Assembly: GCA_036510735.1 (NCBI GenBank)
Contig: DATCDK010000064.1
Location: forward strand, 1 to 64,000
DNA: 64,000 nucleotides
Direction: 5' to 3'
Source: PALSA-607 sp036510735
Lineage (GTDB): Bacteria > Actinomycetota > Actinomycetes > Acidothermales > Acidothermaceae
Shown here: positions 1 through 7,347 of the stretch, one piece after another
Layout of the letters: each line of letters begins with the position of its first letter
Position numbering within the stretch: the first letter of the stretch is position 1
Made by a program: the position numbers and the translations under genes
The notes under the pieces: model-generated
The model's database searches: none
What the model was told of the DNA's origin: nothing
What the model saw: only the letters and a program-made list of their open reading frames with translations

Positions 1-1199
1 CTGGCGATCACCATCGTCCCGAACGCGGTACCCGCCGTTCCGAACCCGATCAGCATCACGGCTGCGAACAGCGGGCTGTAGCCGCCTGTCGCGGGTAGCT
101 GGGTGAGGACGAGGAATCCCAGAGTCGCGGAGACAGTGGTCAGCACGAGGACCCGGCCGACGCCGATGCGGCCCGCCAGCCGAGCACCGAATGCCCCAGC
201 GGTGAATCCGATGACGCCCTGAGGTGCGATAGCCAAGCCGGTCACCAGTGGGCTCTCGCCGAGTACCTGCTGAAAATACAACGACAACACGAGCATCTCG
301 CCGGCGTTCCACAGCCCAAGGAGCAGGTTCAGCGCGCCCGCCGTGCGCAGGCTCGACAGTCGCATGAGGTCTGAACGGACGAGCGGGTCGGGGTGGTGAC
401 GCTCGACCAACGTGAACGCGGCAGCGCAGATGCAGGCCAAGGCCAACGACGCCAGGACGGCGGGAGATGCCCAGCCGAGCGCGTCGCCCTGTGACAGAGC
501 GAATACGAGCGCAACCATGGCGGCGGTAATGAGGACGGCGCCGCCCGCGTCGAGTCGGCGCTTCGCGCTGGATCGCCGCGATTCGGCGAGCAGCTTCGGA
601 GCGACGATCGCGGCCAACAGCCCGACCGGCACGTTGACAAGGAACACCGCCCGCCAGCTGGTGAACTGCACAAGTACTCCGCCGAGGACCTGGCCCGACA
701 CGAAGCCGATCGAAGCGGTCGCGCCGTACATTCCTAGGGCGCGCGTACGTGCCGGGCCTTCGTCGAAGCCGGCTGTGATCAGCGAGAACGCTGCCGGCGC
801 GACTAACGCGGCACCGGCGCCCTGAACCGCGCGTGCGGCAATCAGCAGCAGCGGGTCATACGCAAGACCGCCGGCGAGCGACGCCGCCGAGAAGATCAGC
901 AACCCGGTGATCAACATGCGTCGGCGACCGAACAGATCGGCGGCGCGCCCGCCCAAGATCAACAGCCCACCGAAGGCGATCGCGTACCCGGTGACAACCC
1001 ATTGCACCGTGGTGGCCGCAAGGCCGAGTTCGTTCTCGATGGAAGCGAGCGCCACGTTCACGATGCTGAAGTCGAGAACGACCATGAACGACGCGACAAG
1101 GATGAGGGCCAAGCCAAGACGGGGGAATCGGGTCTGACCGATCTCGGCGTTCACGCTGTTGACGCCCTTGTTCGCGGGGGCCGAAAGAACCGCGCTCAT
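1..1199 (-). CDS. MFS drug efflux transporter, DHA2 (EmrB/QacA) type, 3' end outside window
   Basis: Proton-driven multidrug efflux permease of the inner membrane. About 400 codons are visible and the stop lies beyond base 1. The frame opens MSAVLSAPANKG and then runs into hydrophobic segments. The first membrane helix carries LDFSIVNVALASIE, the DHA2 motif, followed by GGRAADLFGRRRM (MFS motif A loop) and ARAVQGAGAALVAPAAL (motif B/C region). At least ten hydrophobic segments can be read, which fits the 14-helix DHA2 subgroup. It diverges from the aldo/keto reductase operon across about 160 bp that hold two inverted repeats, so control by the TetR regulator at 3228-3827 is likely. The substrate cannot be told. 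Confidence 0.9.
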   Translation of the reverse strand, partial: MSAVLSAPANKGVNSVNAEIGQTRFPRLGLALILVASFMVVLDFSIVNVALASIENELGLAATTVQWVVTGYAIAFGGLLILGGRAADLFGRRRMLITGLLIFSAASLAGGLAYDPLLLIAARAVQGAGAALVAPAAFSLITAGFDEGPARTRALGMYGATASIGFVSGQVLGGVLVQFTSWRAVFLVNVPVGLLAAIVAPKLLAESRRSSAKRRLDAGGAVLITAAMVALVFALSQGDALGWASPAVLASLALACICAAAFTLVERHHPDPLVRSDLMRLSSLRTAGALNLLLGLWNAGEMLVLSLYFQQVLGESPLVTGLAIAPQGVIGFTAGAFGARLAGRIGVGRVLVLTTVSATLGFLVLTQLPATGGYSPLFAAVMLIGFGTAGTAFGTMVIA

Positions 1200-1227
1200 G
1201 TGATCCCTCTTCCAAGGTGTGTAACAA

Positions 1228-1248
1228 TACGATACTTCTAGTTTCGTA
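1228..1248. promoter_or_regulatory. Inverted repeat, likely TetR operator
   Basis: Nine-base arms TACGATACT and AGTTTCGTA, separated by TCT, match at eight of nine positions. The site sits 29 bases upstream of the efflux pump start and faces the divergent operon that ends in a TetR gene. The size and symmetry fit a TetR-family operator. Which regulator binds it is inference. Confidence 0.5.
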
Positions 1249-1322
1249 ACTGTGCCATGTCGATCGTCTCTGCGTCAACACGTTGCTCGCGCCACTTGAC
1301 GCGAGACGAACGATGATATGCA

Positions 1323-1340
1323 AAACTGGTAGTACAGTTT
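1323..1340. promoter_or_regulatory. Second inverted repeat upstream of the aldo/keto reductase
   Basis: Arms AAACTG and CAGTTT match perfectly around a 6-base centre. The repeat ends just before the ribosome-binding site of the next gene (AAGGAGG at 1348-1354), so a bound repressor would cover the start region of the operon. Its AAACT core also occurs in the repeat at 1228-1248. Confidence 0.4.
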
Positions 1341-1358
1341 CCATGTGAAGGAGGAGTG

Positions 1359-2318
1359 ATGCAGCAGACGCAGCTCAGGACAGCGGAGCTCGGGAAAACC
1401 GGTATGCAGATCACCCGCGTCGGCTTCGGCGCATGGGCGATCGGCGGGGGCAAATGGCAATTCGGGTGGGGACCCCAAGACGACGATGCATCGATCGAGA
1501 CCATCCACTGGGCGCTCGGGCTCGGGGTGAACTGGATCGACACCGCAGCGGCCTACGGGTTAGGCCGGTCGGAAGAAGTGGTCGGGCGTGCCATCGAAGG
1601 CGTTGACAATCGCCCCTATGTCTTCACCAAGGCATCGCTCGTGCCAGGACCAGGCGGCACCGTGGTCAACAACCTGAAGCGGGACTCGATCCTTCGCGAG
1701 GCTGAACGCAGCCTTGCGCGGCTCGGCATTGACGCGATCGATCTGTACCAGATCCATTGGCCGCGGCCGGCGGAGGACATCGACGAGGGCTGGTCGGCGC
1801 TCGCGGAGCTGAAGGAACAAGGACTCGTGCGTCATATCGGCGTCTCCAACTTCGATGTCGCGCAGCTGCAGCGGATCCAGCAGATCGCCCCGGTCGAGAC
1901 CTTGCAGCCGCCCTACTCGCTGATCAACCGCGAGGTCGAACACGACCTCCTGCCGTTCGCGGAACGCGAGGGCATTGGGGTGATCGCCTACTCACCAATG
2001 GGGTCAGGGTTGCTTACCGGCGCGATGACCCGCTCGAGGATCGCTAGCCTGCCCGAGGATGATTGGCGCAAGCACAGCGAGCAGTTCCACGAGCCGCAGT
2101 TGTCGAGGCACATCGCGTTAGTTCGGCGGATCACGACGGTTGCCGAGCGACACGACTCAACGCCCGGCGCGGTCGCAGTCGCGTGGACGTTGATGAATCC
2201 CGCTGTCGATGGCGCGATCGTCGGGTTACGTCGGCCAGGCCAGGTTGCCGCCATCCTCGGTGCAGCCAACCTCGAACTGAGCGGCGACGACGTCGACACG
2301 ATCGAGGGCAGGGTTTGA
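1359..2318 (+). CDS. Aldo/keto reductase
   Basis: NAD(P)H-dependent (beta/alpha)8-barrel oxidoreductase of about 319 residues. Family signatures are visible: DTAAAYGLGRSEEVVGRAI (catalytic Asp and Tyr), the Lys in FTKASLV, QIHWPRP (catalytic His) and GVSNFDV. A GTG at 1356 is in frame, but the ribosome site AAGGAGG ends at 1354 and leaves a usable gap only for the ATG at 1359. The next gene starts one base after the stop, so the two are cotranscribed. The physiological carbonyl substrate is unknown; the downstream dehydrogenase suggests a small sugar-acid or hydroxyacid pathway. Confidence 0.9.
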   Translation: MQQTQLRTAELGKTGMQITRVGFGAWAIGGGKWQFGWGPQDDDASIETIHWALGLGVNWIDTAAAYGLGRSEEVVGRAIEGVDNRPYVFTKASLVPGPGGTVVNNLKRDSILREAERSLARLGIDAIDLYQIHWPRPAEDIDEGWSALAELKEQGLVRHIGVSNFDVAQLQRIQQIAPVETLQPPYSLINREVEHDLLPFAEREGIGVIAYSPMGSGLLTGAMTRSRIASLPEDDWRKHSEQFHEPQLSRHIALVRRITTVAERHDSTPGAVAVAWTLMNPAVDGAIVGLRRPGQVAAILGAANLELSGDDVDTIEGRV

Positions 2319-2319
2319 G

Positions 2320-3231
2320 ATGGCGACGACGACATTGCCGAAGATCGGGTTCGTCGGCCTCGGGCACATGGGCGGCAACATGGCGGTCCGTTTGCTCGAT
2401 GCCGGCTACGAGGTCTACGGCGTAGACGGCAGCCGCCCCAGGAAGCTGGTGCGGCCGCACGACCAAATGCGCTGGCGGACGACGCCGCGTGCGGTCGCTG
2501 AGGTTGCCGATGTCGTGTTCACCTCTTTGCCGGACGACGGGGTGCTTGAGACGGTGGCGTCAGGTCCAGGTGGGATCATCGCTGGCCTCACCGCCGGCAA
2601 GATCTGGGTCGACATGAGCACCGTGAGTCCGCGCGTGAGCCGCAACCTCGCGGAGCGGGTCAACGTGGTCGGGGCGGCCATGCTCGACGCGCCCGTTTCG
2701 GGCAGCATTCCTCAGGTTCAGACTGGAACTCTCACCATCATGGTCGGCGGCGACGAGATGGCCTACACGCGAGTCGAACCAATCCTGCGCGTGCTCGGTT
2801 CGGCGTCCCACGTCGGCGACAACGGGCAGGGACTAGCGCTGAAGCTCGCGATCAACATCAGCCTCGCCGTCCAAATGCTCGCGTTTTCCGAGGGGCTGTT
2901 GCTAGCTGCGCGCGCCGGTATCGAACCCGCACTCGCCGCTGGCATCATGACGCAGAGCCCTATTGGTTCGCCGATGCTCAAGGCGCGCGCGCCCCTTGTT
3001 CTTGACCTGCCGAAGGAGGCGTGGTTCGACGTGAGCTTGATGCAGAAGGACCTGCGGCTCGCGCTCGAGTCGGCGCGCGATCTCAACGTCCCGCTCCCGT
3101 CGACCGCCGTCGCTGACGAGTTGCTGAGCACGGCACGCGAGCACGGGTACGAGCATCGCGACATCGATGCCTTTTTCCGAGTGCTCTCCGAACTCGTCGA
3201 GTCGAACAGCGCAGCACCGGAGTCTTCATGA
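2320..3231 (+). CDS. NAD-dependent beta-hydroxyacid dehydrogenase (3-hydroxyisobutyrate / tartronate semialdehyde reductase family)
   Basis: Oxidises or reduces a beta-hydroxyacid with NAD(P). The N-terminal Rossmann motif GFVGLGHMGGNMA (residues about 8-20) is followed by the substrate loop DAPVSGS, and the catalytic Lys lies in GQGLALKLAIN. The length of 303 aa is normal for the family. It begins one base after the aldo/keto reductase stop and overlaps the TetR start by 4 bases (ATGA), giving a three-gene operon. The sequence alone cannot separate 3-hydroxyisobutyrate dehydrogenase from 2-hydroxy-3-oxopropionate reductase. Confidence 0.88.
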   Translation: MATTTLPKIGFVGLGHMGGNMAVRLLDAGYEVYGVDGSRPRKLVRPHDQMRWRTTPRAVAEVADVVFTSLPDDGVLETVASGPGGIIAGLTAGKIWVDMSTVSPRVSRNLAERVNVVGAAMLDAPVSGSIPQVQTGTLTIMVGGDEMAYTRVEPILRVLGSASHVGDNGQGLALKLAINISLAVQMLAFSEGLLLAARAGIEPALAAGIMTQSPIGSPMLKARAPLVLDLPKEAWFDVSLMQKDLRLALESARDLNVPLPSTAVADELLSTAREHGYEHRDIDAFFRVLSELVESNSAAPESS

Positions 3232-3827
3232 GCGACAACACTGAGGAGACTCGGCCGCGTGGCCGGCCGCGCAGCAGTACGGCGCAGACGGCGATCCTGT
3301 CCGCCACGATCGCGCTGCTACTCGACGAGGGACTCCATGCGATGAGCATGGACGACGTTGCCGACCGAGCGGGCGTTAGCAAGGCCACCATCTACCGGTG
3401 GTGGGCCTCCAAAGAGCTGCTAGCCCTCGACGCACTGTCCACCGAGTGGGCTGCGCCGACGCCCAGCAAGCGAACCGATACGGGCAGCTTGCGCGGTGAC
3501 CTGCTGGCTGTCCTCCGCCCGTGGGTCCGGCAGCTGAACGAGAAGCCGTACGGTCGCGTGCTTGCCGGCTTGGTCGCCGAGGCCCAGATCGATCCCGAGT
3601 TCGCCCAGCTGTACCACGAACATTTCGTCCAGCCGCGCCGCGACGCAGCGCGCCGGATTCTTCTGCGTGCCGCCTTGCGTGGCGAGATCCCGGCGGACAC
3701 GGATTTCGAAGTCAGCCTCGATCTCCTGTACGGCCCGTTCTACCACCGGCTACTGCATCTCCACGCGGCCCTTAACGATCGCTTCACCAAGGACGTCGTC
3801 GACGCAGTCATCAAGGCCGTCTCCTAA
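3228..3827 (+). CDS. TetR/AcrR family regulator
   Basis: 199-residue repressor. The helix-turn-helix lies at about residues 32-52 with VADRAGVSKATIYRWWASKE. The C-terminal ligand-binding part is alpha-helical. It is the last gene of the operon starting at 1359 and overlaps the dehydrogenase stop. The two inverted repeats between the efflux pump and the operon are its probable targets, which would make this an autoregulated module pairing a pump with two reductases. Confidence 0.9.
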   Translation: MSDNTEETRPRGRPRSSTAQTAILSATIALLLDEGLHAMSMDDVADRAGVSKATIYRWWASKELLALDALSTEWAAPTPSKRTDTGSLRGDLLAVLRPWVRQLNEKPYGRVLAGLVAEAQIDPEFAQLYHEHFVQPRRDAARRILLRAALRGEIPADTDFEVSLDLLYGPFYHRLLHLHAALNDRFTKDVVDAVIKAVS

Positions 3828-3936
3828 CTCAGAAGAGTTCCAGGGGATTCACGGGCCACTGACAGGCCGCCTACAGGGATTGCACACGGGCCGCCCGCAT
3901 TGTCTAGGTAGTTATCCATGACAGAGGAGCTTCATC

Positions 3937-4731
3937 ATGAACGCGACGCGACGATTAGTTTCGAACAAACGAATTCAATGGATCACGGCCGCTGCAGTGA
4001 TCGGGCTTGCTGCTGGTTGCAGTGCGTCCGCCTCGCCAGCAGCTACGTCCTCGACAGCAGCTACGTCCTCGAGGGCAGCTACGTCCTCGACAGCAGCAAC
4101 GGCTCCCTCGACGGCAGCAACTTCTGCGCCAGCAACATCGGGGCGCCCGGGCCCGGGCGGCGGCGGTGCTGCCGGCGGTGGGGGATCCAACGCTCGGTCA
4201 GGACCGGCCGAAGGGGGAGCAGCTGGCACAGTCGGCACCGTGTCCGCGTCGGGCTTCACCATGGCGACAGTCACGGGTCAGCAGGTGACCGTGAATGAGG
4301 TGGCCACGACGACGTACAAGAACGGCACGAGTTCCATCGCCCCGAGTGCCATTACCCAAGGCGAAACCGTCCTCGTGCTCGGGACCACTAACAGCACCAC
4401 CATCACCGCCGCGCAGATCACCGTGCAAACGACCGACAACGCATCGGCGGTTGCGTCCGCGGCAGGGGTGGTCCCGTTCCAGCAGGGCGCGCCGAGCGCG
4501 ACAAAGCAGGTGGGGCAGATCCCGGCGAATTACGTTGAGGGACAAGGGACGATCGTCAGTGGGACAACGGCCGATCAGGCGACTGAAGCCGCGTTGGCGG
4601 CCTACCCCGGGGCCGTGGTTGACCGCGTAGTGCAGTTGAGCGGCGGCGACTACGAAGTGCACTACATCGGCGTCAACTGGCCGCATCACGTCTTCGTCAG
4701 CCAGATGTTCCAAGTTCTCGGCGCCGGGTAG
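3937..4731 (+). CDS. Secreted lipoprotein with DUF5666-like domain
   Basis: 264 aa. An N-terminal signal with lipobox IGLAAGC predicts lipidation at the Cys near residue 28. A Ser/Ala/Thr linker follows, encoded partly by three perfect 18-bp repeats, then a Gly-rich stretch. A beta-rich domain reads TVGTVSASGFTMATV and ends ITAAQITVQ, resembling DUF5666. The C-terminal part (AYPGAVVDRVVQLSGGDYEVHY) looks like a PepSY-type fold. The ribosome site GAGGAG precedes ATG 3937. Function is unknown; it is an extracytoplasmic membrane-anchored protein. It is convergent with the TetR gene below. Confidence 0.75.
   Translation: MNATRRLVSNKRIQWITAAAVIGLAAGCSASASPAATSSTAATSSRAATSSTAATAPSTAATSAPATSGRPGPGGGGAAGGGGSNARSGPAEGGAAGTVGTVSASGFTMATVTGQQVTVNEVATTTYKNGTSSIAPSAITQGETVLVLGTTNSTTITAAQITVQTTDNASAVASAAGVVPFQQGAPSATKQVGQIPANYVEGQGTIVSGTTADQATEAALAAYPGAVVDRVVQLSGGDYEVHYIGVNWPHHVFVSQMFQVLGAG
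4039..4092 (+). repeat. Three 18-bp tandem repeats in lipoprotein linker
   Basis: The unit GCAGCTACGTCCTCGACA occurs three times in a row, with a two-base change in the middle copy. It encodes six-residue repeats of Ala, Thr and Ser in the exported linker. Slippage here would change linker length without breaking the frame. Confidence 0.85.
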
Positions 4732-4738
4732 CGGCGCC
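4720..4738. terminator. GC-rich hairpin between convergent genes
   Basis: GGCGCC pairs with GGCGCC across a 7-base loop that contains the lipoprotein stop codon, and it ends one base before the TetR stop. There is no T-tract, so it is only a possible bidirectional terminator. Confidence 0.3.
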
Positions 4739-5329
4739 CTAGGGACACTTGCTCGCGGCACGCAGTCCGAGGGCCGCGAGCACGGCGCCGACCATCACGT
4801 CGGTCGCCTCGGCACCGGTGAGGCCGCTCTCGCCGCACAGCGATTGCCAGGTGCTGAGGCGCAGCGCATGTGCAAGCGAAGCGCGCAAGCGCCGAGCATC
4901 TCTTCCCCTGGTGTGAAAGCCAACTGCGAGAACGGCAACCCGGTGCTTTTCGTCGGCAGCCAGATATTCACCGACGAAGCTCGGCATCACATCGACGTCC
5001 CGGTGAATCATCGTCATCATCGGCGCCGCGGTTTCCGCCCATCGATAGGTCTCGCTCAGCGCCATGCGTAGCCGCGCGTCAGGATCGTGGATGCGCGCCC
5101 AGGCCGCCGGATCTGGCCGTGGATGAAGTTCGCTCCAATGCGCCGAACACGCGATGACGAGCGCTTCGTCCGTGGGGAAATGCCGGTACACCGTCAGCCG
5201 GGTGACGTTCGCTTCTTCGGCAACGGCGGAGACGGTCGTGGCCCGTGGCCCGACGCGCTCGTGCAGTCGCATTGTCGCTTCGGTGATCGCGAGGCGGGTC
5301 TCCTCGACGGTGTCTTGGCGCGCCCGCAT
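4739..5329 (-). CDS. TetR/AcrR family regulator
   Basis: 196 aa from ATG 5329 (MRARQDTVEETRL). The HTH reads SAVAEEANVTRLTVYRHFPTDEALV at about residues 28-52. The frame stays open to 5416, but that longer start would run through the inverted repeat at 5393-5422, and 196 aa is the usual size. It is divergent from the cupin gene, and the shared 112-bp gap holds a clear operator, so it probably represses both itself and the cupin. Confidence 0.88.
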   Translation of the reverse strand: MRARQDTVEETRLAITEATMRLHERVGPRATTVSAVAEEANVTRLTVYRHFPTDEALVIACSAHWSELHPRPDPAAWARIHDPDARLRMALSETYRWAETAAPMMTMIHRDVDVMPSFVGEYLAADEKHRVAVLAVGFHTRGRDARRLRASLAHALRLSTWQSLCGESGLTGAEATDVMVGAVLAALGLRAASKCP

Positions 5330-5392
5330 CGTGTATGAGCGCGGCGCAGCTCGCGGCACTGTTGACGCCTTCCGTTCCGAGGAGGACAGTGC

Positions 5393-5422
5393 ATTTGAGT
5401 ATACAGAGCCGTTCACTCAAAT
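5393..5422. promoter_or_regulatory. TetR-type operator between TetR and cupin genes
   Basis: Perfect 8-bp arms ATTTGAGT and ACTCAAAT surround a 14-base centre that includes GTATAC and CGTTCAC. Read on the minus strand, the centre follows a layout I associate with actinobacterial TetR operators: GTGAACG, about five bases, then a GTATAC half. The site lies between the two divergent genes. Confidence 0.6.
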
Positions 5423-5441
5423 CCGGAAGCAGGCGCGCAGA

Positions 5442-5984
5442 ATGACCGTCATCCTTGGAACGCTGGCCGAGGCAACCGCGTCCGGCCGCGCGCTGCCGTT
5501 GACCGTGCTCGCCGCCCCACACCCGCCTGAGCGCTCGCTCGGATCGATCGGTGTGGGATTTCGCTTGAGCGGCGAGCATACGGGTGGGCAAGTCGCGATC
5601 GTCGAGCATCCGTTTGCGGTCGGCGCGCTCGTTCCGCCGCACGTTCATACGCGCGAGGACGAATTCTCCATCGTGACGGCCGGTGCGATCGGCTTTCGCT
5701 CCGGTTCCGACGAGGTTGTGCTCGAGGCGGGCGGGTACATCAGCAAGCCGCGCGGCGAACTGCACACCATGTGGAACGCGGGATCCGAAGAAGCGCGCAT
5801 GATCGAAGTGATTACGCCGTCGGGATTCGAGAACTTCTTCCGCGAACTCGCCGAGATGATCGAGTCGGGGCCACCCGACCCCACTGACGTCGCATCTCTC
5901 GGCGCGTCCTACGGCCTCTTCTTCGACCCGACCTGGGTGCCCGAGCTGATGGAGAAGTACGGGCTGAACTCTCCGTTCGGATAA
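5442..5984 (+). CDS. Cupin-domain protein
   Basis: 180-residue single-domain cupin starting MTVILGTLAEATA. Metal ligands are recognisable: PPHVHTREDEF gives the His-x-His and Glu of motif 1, and GELHTMWN gives the His of motif 2. The fold is shared by quercetin dioxygenase-like enzymes, isomerases and binding proteins, so the reaction cannot be named. The longer open frame upstream (from 5154) lies inside the TetR gene and the operator, so the ATG at 5442 is preferred. Its partner is the divergent TetR regulator. Confidence 0.8.
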   Translation: MTVILGTLAEATASGRALPLTVLAAPHPPERSLGSIGVGFRLSGEHTGGQVAIVEHPFAVGALVPPHVHTREDEFSIVTAGAIGFRSGSDEVVLEAGGYISKPRGELHTMWNAGSEEARMIEVITPSGFENFFRELAEMIESGPPDPTDVASLGASYGLFFDPTWVPELMEKYGLNSPFG

Positions 5985-6029
5985 GGACGATCATCGTCCC
6001 GGCAAGCGCGTCGTGATCTCTTGCACGAA

Positions 6030-6431
6030 CTAGCTGTTGCCGTCGGGGTCGCTGAACGACACGAACGAGGCGTAGCTCTTGCCGTTCGGGTCTTTGCCCG
6101 ACACCCGTTCCTGCGTGCCGGCGTGGTGGAACACCCCGCCGGCGTCATGAAAGACCTCGCTGACATCGACGCCGTGACTGGCGAGCGCGGCCCTAGCCGC
6201 CTCGACGTCCGTCACTACCAGCTGGAGGCCCTGGGTTGAGCCCGGCGCGGCGGTTGTGACCCCAGTTCCGAAGATGACCGAGCACAACGAGCCGGGCGGC
6301 GTCAGCTGCACGACCCGGAAGTCGTCGGCGACGAAGTTGGCATCCAACCGCCACCCGAGCCCGGTGTAGAAGTCCTTGGCACGGTCGACGTCGGAGACGG
6401 GGATCACCACGACCTCGAGCTTCATGTCCAT
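6030..6431 (-). CDS. VOC (glyoxalase-like) protein, cut short by an amber codon
   Basis: VOC metalloenzyme-like fold of about 133 codons, MDMKLEVVVIPVSDVDRAKD to DPDGNS. The frame stops at TAG (6032-6030). Reading past that single codon gives FVQEITTRLPGR and a TGA at 5993-5991. In this family the motif normally reads DPDGNSW followed by such a tail, so TGG (Trp) has most likely become TAG. The protein lacks its last strand unless the codon is read through. The start is taken at ATG 6431, with ATGs at 6443 and 6425 also possible. A tail fragment of the same kind of protein lies on the opposite strand next to its start. Confidence 0.75.
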   Translation of the reverse strand: MDMKLEVVVIPVSDVDRAKDFYTGLGWRLDANFVADDFRVVQLTPPGSLCSVIFGTGVTTAAPGSTQGLQLVVTDVEAARAALASHGVDVSEVFHDAGGVFHHAGTQERVSGKDPNGKSYASFVSFSDPDGNS

Positions 6432-6434
6432 TGT

Positions 6435-6593
6435 CTGCAACATGGCCCATTCGACAAGGCCGCCCCGCCCCACAACTGGTGGGACTGGTATGCCGCTTAC
6501 ATGACTGCGCGGGAGAGCGGGAGCACGCCGGAGGATGCGTCGAATGCTGCCGCCCTGTACATGGCGTCGCTAGGCATCGTGCTCCCGAGCTAG
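6435..6593 (+). pseudogene. Orphan C-terminal fragment of a long-form VOC protein
   Basis: The plus strand reads HGPFDKAAPPHNWWDWY followed by AAYMTARESGSTPEDASNAA and ends LGIVLPS with TAG at 6591. As I recall the family, long-form VOC proteins carry such an APPHDWWDWYAAY tail. Here no VOC domain precedes it; the sequence to its left is the start of the VOC gene on the other strand. The only in-frame ATG (6501) would give 30 residues. It is read as a remnant. Its stop overlaps the TetR stop on the minus strand. Confidence 0.6.
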
Positions 6594-7243
6594 GCGAGCC
6601 CGTCGAGAATCAGGTCGAGCCCGTACTCGAACTCCTTGCCGAAGTCGTAGCCGGGCTGCATGACGTGCTGCATAGTGAACTCCATCAGGTACGGATATTC
6701 GTCGAGCGGAAAGTTCTCCATCATCGACCCAGCAACCTCAGCGACGGACTGTGGACCGTTGATGGGCAGCGCATGCTCTGACAGTGCGAATCCGTAGACG
6801 TAACTGTCGATCAGCGCGAACGCATGGGCGGTCTGCTCGAGAGAGAAACCGCCCTCGCGCAGGCTGCCGATCACGGCGTTGTGGTGACGCAAGGTCGCCG
6901 GACCAGGGTTGACGCGCGACTGCAAGAGCGCGGTAGCCCACGGGTGGCGCCGCAACACCTCACGGGCCGAGCTCGCGCGACGCGCCATCTCGACGCGCCA
7001 CACACCGCCGGCGACCGGTAGCTCGATCTCGGCGAACACGAGATCGACGATCGCGTCGAGGATCTCGTCCTTATTGGCGACGTAGTAGTACACCGACATG
7101 GGCTTGACGCCCAGTGACTGAGCGAGCGTTCGGATCGTCAGCGCGCCGATTCCTCCCGCGTCCGCGACTGCCATGGCGCCACGGAGCACCCGGTCGCGGC
7201 TCAGCGGCACCCGTTCCGCAGGAGCGACGTCGACTGCCTTCAA
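6590..7243 (-). CDS. TetR family regulator (TetR_C type)
   Basis: 217 aa from a TTG start at 7243 with GGGAGAAAG a few bases upstream. The HTH reads TLAQSLGVKPMSVYYYVANKDE at about residues 40-61. The long C-terminal domain (RHHNAVIGSLREGGFSLEQT, DSYVYGFALSE) is the TetR/TetR_C kind that binds small drugs. It is divergent from the MDR reductase across a 104-bp gap with a perfect 15-bp inverted repeat, so autoregulation and control of the reductase are likely. Confidence 0.9.
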   Translation of the reverse strand: MKAVDVAPAERVPLSRDRVLRGAMAVADAGGIGALTIRTLAQSLGVKPMSVYYYVANKDEILDAIVDLVFAEIELPVAGGVWRVEMARRASSAREVLRRHPWATALLQSRVNPGPATLRHHNAVIGSLREGGFSLEQTAHAFALIDSYVYGFALSEHALPINGPQSVAEVAGSMMENFPLDEYPYLMEFTMQHVMQPGYDFGKEFEYGLDLILDGLA

Positions 7244-7268
7244 GATCTTTCTCCCGACTGCTCTAGCG

Positions 7269-7311
7269 GTTTCGTACTTAGTACTCTACAGTCCCATACT
7301 AAGTACGAAAC
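7269..7311. promoter_or_regulatory. Perfect 15-bp inverted repeat, TetR operator
   Basis: GTTTCGTACTTAGTA at 7269-7283 and its exact complement TACTAAGTACGAAAC at 7297-7311 are separated by 13 bases. The left arm also lies in a smaller palindrome, GTACTTAGTAC (7274-7284). The site fills the gap between the TetR gene and the reductase. Two TetR dimers could bind. Confidence 0.7.
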
Positions 7312-7347
7312 AGTAGCCACGCACCAACGATTCGAGAGCAGGCGGCA

